A stretch of 8,923 nucleotides of DNA, taken from NCBI GenBank assembly GCA_017999135.1, contig JAGOBT010000100.1, positions 1 to 8,923 on the forward strand. Direction: 5' to 3'. The notes under the pieces are model-generated. The model made no database searches. It was not told the DNA's origin and was given only the letters and a program-made list of their open reading frames with translations. This stretch comes from Burkholderiaceae bacterium (GTDB taxonomy: Bacteria; Pseudomonadota; Gammaproteobacteria; Burkholderiales; Burkholderiaceae_C). Shown in pieces: positions 5,854-8,923 of this stretch. The stretch's first letter is position 1, and each line of letters starts with the position of its first letter. The position numbers were made by a program, and so were the translations under genes.

Positions 5854-6549
5854 ATGCTGCAACTGCACATCGGCAACAAGAACTATTCGTCCTGGTCGAT
5901 GCGGCCCTGGGTGCTGCTGAAGCACTTCGGCCTGCCGTTCGGCGAGGTGATGCACCGCTTCGACAGCTTCGACACCGGCTCGCAGTTCAAGCAGGGCGTC
6001 ACCCGGCTCAGCCCGGTGGGCAAGGTGCCCCTGCTGGTGCACGGCGACCTGGTGGTGTGGGACACGCTGGCGATTGCCGAGTACGTGGCCGAGTACGCGG
6101 CCGAGCACTTTCCCGAGCACGCACTGTGGCCGCGCGACCAGGCGGCCCGCGCCCGGGCACGCAGCCTGTGCGCCGAGATGCACAGCGGCTTCGGCGCACT
6201 GCGCGGCGCCTGCCCGATGAACATCGAGGCCAGCCTGCCCGCCGTCGGCGCCCGGGTGCTGGCGGATCAACCGGCCGTGGCGGCAGACCTGGCCCGCATC
6301 ACCAGCATGTGGCAGGCCGCACTGGCAGCCAGCGGCGGCCCGTTCCTGTTCGGCGCCTTCAGCATTGCTGACGCCTACTACGCCCCGGTGGTGGCCCGCC
6401 TGCGCACCTATGCCCTGCCGGTGCCCGCCGACGTGGCGGCCTACATGCAGCGGGTGTGGGCCAGCCCTGGCGTGGCGGCCTGGGTGGCCGATGCATTGGC
6501 CGAGCAGGACTTCCTCGACTTCGAGGAACCGTATCGGCAGGGGCGTTGA
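5854..6549 (+). CDS. Glutathione S-transferase family protein
   Basis: A 231-residue cytosolic GST. The thioredoxin-like N-terminal domain (1 to about 83) opens LQLHIGNKNYSSWSMRPWVL, with Ser12/Ser13 in the position of the catalytic glutathione-activating Ser of bacterial and zeta-like GSTs. It has VGKVPLLVHGD with the cis-Pro (P59) and WDTLAIAEYVAE, where the usual Glu/Gln-Ser glutathione-binding pair is Asp70-Thr71. The all-helical C-terminal domain (about 95-220) contains GGPFLFGAFSIADAYYAPVV (161-180) with the S170-x-x-D173 N-capping box. The nearest relatives I recognise are the proteobacterial GSTs with the 'IGNKNYSSWS.RPW' start; the substrate is unknown. GGAG five bases before the ATG supports the start. 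The gene follows the LysR gene on the same strand at 81 bp and faces the spermidine-synthase-like gene, whose stop is 16 bp away. Confidence 0.93.
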   Translation: MLQLHIGNKNYSSWSMRPWVLLKHFGLPFGEVMHRFDSFDTGSQFKQGVTRLSPVGKVPLLVHGDLVVWDTLAIAEYVAEYAAEHFPEHALWPRDQAARARARSLCAEMHSGFGALRGACPMNIEASLPAVGARVLADQPAVAADLARITSMWQAALAASGGPFLFGAFSIADAYYAPVVARLRTYALPVPADVAAYMQRVWASPGVAAWVADALAEQDFLDFEEPYRQGR

Positions 6550-6565
6550 GGGCCCGCAGCCGCCA

Positions 6566-7333
6566 TCACACCCCGCCCGGCTGGTACGGACGCACCAGCC
6601 GCAACCACTTGCGCGCCTTCAGGCCATAGCGCGCCTCGATCACCTCGGCCCGCGCGGTCAGCGTCTCACGGTCGGGGACGGCCACGACGCGGCCGGCCAC
6701 CAGCACGGTGTTGCCTTCGGCCGTGGGCGCCAGCTGCCAGACCTGGTCGGCACCGAAGGCTGCGGCCACCCGCGTGGCGCTGCGGTCGAAGCTGCTGTCG
6801 CGGCCGAACAGGTTCACCGTCATCAGGCCGCCCGGCGCCAGCACGCCGCGGCAGGCGCGGTAGAAGGCCTCGTCGTCGAGCACCGGCGCGGCGGCGTCGT
6901 GGTCGTACAGGTCGACGCACAGCGCGTCCACCGTCTGCAGATGAGCGTCTTGCAGCACCCAGCCGGCGGCGTCGGCATGCAGCACCTGCAGCCGGTCATC
7001 GTCGGCCGGCAGCTGAAACCACAGCCGGTTGGCGTCGATCACGCTGGGGTTGATCTCCACCGCCGTGGTGCGCCAGCGCAGCACCTGGTGGCAGAAGCGG
7101 GTGATGGCGCCGGCACCCAGGCCCAGCTGCACCGCATGGCCCTGGCCCAGGCTGTCACTGGGCCGCCACAGCAGCCAGGCCATCATGCGCTGGATGTATT
7201 CCAGTTCCAGCTTGCGCGGGCTGCGGATGCGCATCGCGCCCTGCACCCAATCGGTGCCCAGGTGCAGGTAGCGCACGCCATCGAATTCACTGATGGTGGC
7301 GCCGGCCAGGTGGGTCTGTGTCTTCTTCGCCAT
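6566..7333 (-). CDS. Spermidine-synthase-like protein (Rossmann methyltransferase fold)
   Basis: The 255-residue protein has the fold of polyamine aminopropyltransferases and class I methyltransferases. A short N-terminal beta region (ISEFDGVRYLHLGTDWVQGA, from residue 14) precedes the nucleotide-binding core. Motif I is VQLGLGAGAITRF (68-80), where true spermidine synthases have a GGGDGG-type loop. Motif II is AVEINPSVIDANR (91-103). Next come LHADAAGWVL (118-127), CVDLYDHDAAAP (139-150) in place of the catalytic Asp/Tyr region, and LAPGGLMTVNLFGRD (165-179). The degenerate glycine loop argues for a methyltransferase-like or uncharacterised member of the spermidine-synthase superfamily rather than a proven SpeE, and no adenosylmethionine decarboxylase is nearby. 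Its start is 11 bp after the stop of the DNA glycosylase gene, so the two probably form an operon. The ribosome site is weak. It is convergent with the GST gene. Confidence 0.85.
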   Translation of the reverse strand: MAKKTQTHLAGATISEFDGVRYLHLGTDWVQGAMRIRSPRKLELEYIQRMMAWLLWRPSDSLGQGHAVQLGLGAGAITRFCHQVLRWRTTAVEINPSVIDANRLWFQLPADDDRLQVLHADAAGWVLQDAHLQTVDALCVDLYDHDAAAPVLDDEAFYRACRGVLAPGGLMTVNLFGRDSSFDRSATRVAAAFGADQVWQLAPTAEGNTVLVAGRVVAVPDRETLTARAEVIEARYGLKARKWLRLVRPYQPGGV

Positions 7334-7344
7334 GCGTGTCGCCG

Positions 7345-7893
7345 TCAGGCCAGACCATGTTGCCGGAACACCGCCGACCAGGCAGCCAGCTTGCGCTCGA
7401 ACGACCAGCTGGCGTTGGCCGGGCTGCTGGACGGCAGCCGGTGCACCGGCAAGCCCAGTGCCGCCGTCACCCGCATCGCGCGGGCCGATTCACCGCCGTT
7501 GTGGGCGATGGCCCGCAGTTGCGGCAGGCGGGCCACCAGCGCGGGCAGGTCGTTCGGCACGGCATCGCGGATCGCGCTGTCCAGGCTGCCCTGGCGCCGA
7601 CAGCTGCCGTACACGTCCCACAGGCCCAGGCCCCGGTCTTGCATGGTGCGCAGCCGGCCGGCATAGGACATGCAGATCAGGTCAGTCTGCCAGATGGCCG
7701 ACAAGATCGGCCAGAACTGGTTGCGTGGGTGGCCGTAGTACTGCTGCGCCGCCAGTGACGCCGCACCCGGAAAGCTGCCGAGCAACAGCAGGCGGGTGCC
7801 GGCAGCCGCCGCCGGCGCCAGGCCTTGCAGTGCCGGGGCTGCGTGGGCCAGCGGGCGCGCGCCATCCCGAGGATGGGCCGCGTTCATGCGCAT
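7345..7893 (-). CDS. DNA-deoxyinosine (hypoxanthine) glycosylase, UDG family 6-like
   Basis: The protein is 182 residues from the ATG at 7893, or 180 from a second ATG at 7887; numbering below is from 7887. It belongs to the uracil-DNA-glycosylase superfamily. LLLLGSFPGAASLAAQQYYG (33-52), HPRNQFWPIL (53-62), LGLWDVYGSCRRQGSLDSAI (87-106), AHNGG (128-132) and RLPSSSPANASWSF (150-163) match the branch called DNA-deoxyinosine glycosylase or family 6 HDG. This branch removes hypoxanthine arising from adenine deamination and begins base-excision repair; the archaeal founder was reported to lack uracil activity. The final motif LPSSSPANA is the DNA-intercalation/minor-groove loop region of the superfamily. 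Neither candidate start has a clear ribosome site. An open frame continues far upstream to 8865 but is antisense to the channel gene and has no family similarity. The gene leads a probable two-gene operon with the spermidine-synthase-like gene. Confidence 0.87.
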   Translation of the reverse strand: MRMNAAHPRDGARPLAHAAPALQGLAPAAAAGTRLLLLGSFPGAASLAAQQYYGHPRNQFWPILSAIWQTDLICMSYAGRLRTMQDRGLGLWDVYGSCRRQGSLDSAIRDAVPNDLPALVARLPQLRAIAHNGGESARAMRVTAALGLPVHRLPSSSPANASWSFERKLAAWSAVFRQHGLA

Positions 7894-7911
7894 GAATGGA
7901 CGCCGGACCGG

Positions 7912-7940
7912 TTGAACCGCCCCTGCGGCGGTGCCATGAT
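7912..7940 (+). promoter_or_regulatory. Sigma70-type promoter of the MscS gene, with a dyad in the spacer
   Basis: TTGAAC (7912-7917) and CATGAT (7935-7940) are separated by exactly 17 bp. This predicts a transcription start near 7947 and a 40-45-base leader before the ATG at 7990. ACCGCC (7916-7921) and GGCGGT (7927-7932) form a perfect 6-bp inverted repeat with a 5-base loop inside the spacer, which could be a repressor or activator site. Promoter geometry is good; any regulator is unknown. Confidence 0.5.
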
Positions 7941-7989
7941 CGCGCGCCGCCCGAGGGGGAGGCCGCACAACAGACAGGAGCGATTGCGC

Positions 7990-8802
7990 ATGAACGTCGA
8001 GACCATCATCACTTTTCTGACCACGCAGGGCGCGGATTTCGGGCTGAAGATCCTGGGCGCACTGGCAGCCTGGATTGTGGGCCGCTGGCTGATCGGCCTG
8101 GTGCTGCGGGCCGTCGGCGCGGCACTGGAACGCGGCAAGAAGGTCGACGCGACGCTGGCCAACTACCTGCGCAGCATCTTCAACGTGGTGCTCAATGTCG
8201 TGCTGGTGCTGGCCATCCTCGACATCTTCGGGGTCAAGACCACCAGCTTCGCCGCCCTGCTGGCCGGCGCCGGCCTGGCCATCGGCACCGCCTGGGGCGG
8301 GCTGCTCACCCACTTTGCGGCCGGGGTGTTCATGCAGGTGCTGCGGCCGTTCAAGGTGGGGGATTTCGTGCAGGCTGGCGGTGTCACCGGCACGGTGCAC
8401 GAGGTGGGCCTGTTCGGCACCACCATCATCACGCCCGACAACGTGATGACCATCGTCGGCAACAACAAGGTGTTCTCCGAAAGCATCCAGAACTTCACCA
8501 CCCTGCCCTTCCGCCGGGTGGACTGCGTGGCCAAGGTGGCCAACAGCGTCGACCCGCTGGACGCCATCGCCCGGCTGAAGGCGTCGATCGTGCAGATCCC
8601 GAACGTGGCCACCAGCCCGGCACCCGACATCGAGATCACCGGTTTCACGCCTGAAGGCCCGCTGCTGTGCGTGCGGCCCTACACCCACAACAACCACTAC
8701 TGGCAGGTGTACTTCGACACCCACAAGGCCATCGTCGCCACCTTCGGCGCCGCCGGCTACCCGGTGCCCGAAACCCCGATCACCCCGCGCACGCGGGACT
8801 GA
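7990..8802 (+). CDS. Small MscS-family mechanosensitive ion channel
   Basis: A 270-residue inner-membrane channel of the MscS family, close to the 286 residues of E. coli MscS. Such channels open under membrane tension to release solutes during hypo-osmotic shock. Three membrane segments are visible at about 17-40, 62-82 and 85-118. The last is the pore-lining TM3, with SFAALLAGAGLAIGTAWGGL (86-105) and LLTHFAAGVFMQVLRPFKVG (105-124). The beta domain (VGDFVQAGGVTGTVHEVGLF, then TTIITPDNVMTIVGNN) and the alpha/beta vestibule follow (IQNFTTLPFRRVDCV to the end). The pore differs from E. coli: GTAWGG replaces the Gly/Ala-packed GLALQG, THFAAG replaces SNLAAG, and VGNNKV stands where many MscS proteins have a Pro-Asn-Ser/Gly motif. 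This variant type is common in betaproteobacteria. AGGAG nine bases upstream fixes the start. The last 23 bp overlap the opposing TatD-like gene. Confidence 0.94.
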   Translation: MNVETIITFLTTQGADFGLKILGALAAWIVGRWLIGLVLRAVGAALERGKKVDATLANYLRSIFNVVLNVVLVLAILDIFGVKTTSFAALLAGAGLAIGTAWGGLLTHFAAGVFMQVLRPFKVGDFVQAGGVTGTVHEVGLFGTTIITPDNVMTIVGNNKVFSESIQNFTTLPFRRVDCVAKVANSVDPLDAIARLKASIVQIPNVATSPAPDIEITGFTPEGPLLCVRPYTHNNHYWQVYFDTHKAIVATFGAAGYPVPETPITPRTRD

Positions 8803-8923
8803 CCAGCCCGGCCAGCCGCGGCAGCGCCGCCTGCGCATTGGCGCTGGTGGTGGCGGCCGTCTCATCCAGGCTCCAGCCGCGCAGCGCGGCCAGCGTGGCG
8901 GCGATGCGTGGCAGTTCGGCCGG
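8780..8923 (-). CDS. TatD-family metal-dependent hydrolase/DNase, C-terminal end (partial)
   Basis: From the right edge a minus-strand frame reads PAELPRIAATLAALRGWSLD, then ETAATTSANAQAALPRLAGL, and ends at a TGA (8782-8780), giving 47 residues. This resembles the last helix region of TatD-family hydrolases: 'N.P..LP.IA..LA.LRG.....A..T..NA...LP.L'. TatD proteins are TIM-barrel metal-dependent 3'-5' exonucleases or related amidohydrolases. The metal-binding His and Asp residues lie further upstream and are off-window, so the subfamily cannot be decided. The gene ends 23 bp inside the 3' end of the channel gene, tail to tail. Confidence is limited by the short length, but the spacing of LPRIA, LRG and ANA-LPRL is characteristic. 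Confidence 0.68.
   Translation of the reverse strand, partial: PAELPRIAATLAALRGWSLDETAATTSANAQAALPRLAGLVSPACAG

Noticed and set aside
7894..8865. Upstream in-frame extension of the DNA glycosylase gene
   Set aside because: It is antisense to the clear MscS gene and gives His/Gly/Ala-rich sequence unlike any glycosylase N-terminus.
1..8923. CRISPR array, insertion sequence, prophage, tRNA/rRNA or 6S RNA genes
   Set aside because: Looked for on both strands. No regularly spaced repeats, transposase motifs, terminal inverted repeats or RNA-gene sequences are recognisable. The 69-bp gap beside the cyclo-ligase gene is too short for 6S RNA.

Overview
The window is about 8.9 kb of very GC-rich chromosomal DNA. 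It is densely packed with short intergenic gaps and strongly G/C-biased third codon positions. The protein set suggests a betaproteobacterium of the order Burkholderiales, probably the Leptothrix/Rubrivivax/Ideonella neighbourhood: a GcvA-type LysR regulator divergent from a DUF2917 gene, a 3-methylcrotonyl-CoA carboxylase beta subunit behind a MerR/LiuR-like promoter, OmpW, a short TfoX-domain protein and an unusual MscS channel. That placement is inferred from protein character only, because the window has no rRNA gene or other marker.

Layout from left to right. (1) 1-644, minus strand: a type II toxin-antitoxin pair, vapB then vapC, with vapC running off the left edge. A perfect 9-bp inverted repeat overlaps the vapB start and is the likely autoregulatory operator. 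(2) 684-2318, minus: mccB (liuB), of leucine degradation. It is followed after 39 bp by vapBC rather than by the hydratase/biotin-carboxylase genes usually found there. Its promoter carries an ACGT-centred palindrome exactly filling a MerR-type long spacer. (3) 2617-3240, plus: an OmpW-family outer-membrane protein, divergent from mccB, with a near-perfect FNR-type box upstream. (4) 3257-3853, minus: 5-formyltetrahydrofolate cyclo-ligase, convergent with ompW. (5) 3923-4375, plus: a TfoX N-terminal-domain protein, divergent from the cyclo-ligase. Its 3' end overlaps the 3' end of a minus-strand DUF2917 gene (4174-4668) by about 200 bp. (6) 4780-5772, plus: a LysR-type regulator divergent from the DUF2917 gene, followed by a glutathione S-transferase (5854-6549, plus). 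(7) 7893 down to 6566, minus: a two-gene unit made of a family-6 DNA-deoxyinosine (hypoxanthine) glycosylase and a spermidine-synthase-like methyltransferase-fold protein. (8) 7990-8802, plus: a small MscS-type channel with a recognisable sigma70-like promoter. (9) 8780-8923, minus: the C-terminal end of what looks like a TatD-family metal-dependent hydrolase, overlapping the channel gene tail to tail.

Most of these are ordinary housekeeping and accessory genes transcribed singly or in pairs. I see no phage, transposon, CRISPR array or RNA gene, and nothing that clearly forms a new multi-gene system. The points most worth a second look are the regulatory sites (LiuR-like, FNR-like, the vapB dyad and the dyad inside the mscS promoter), the toxin-antitoxin pair directly behind mccB, and the long antisense overlap of the TfoX and DUF2917 genes.
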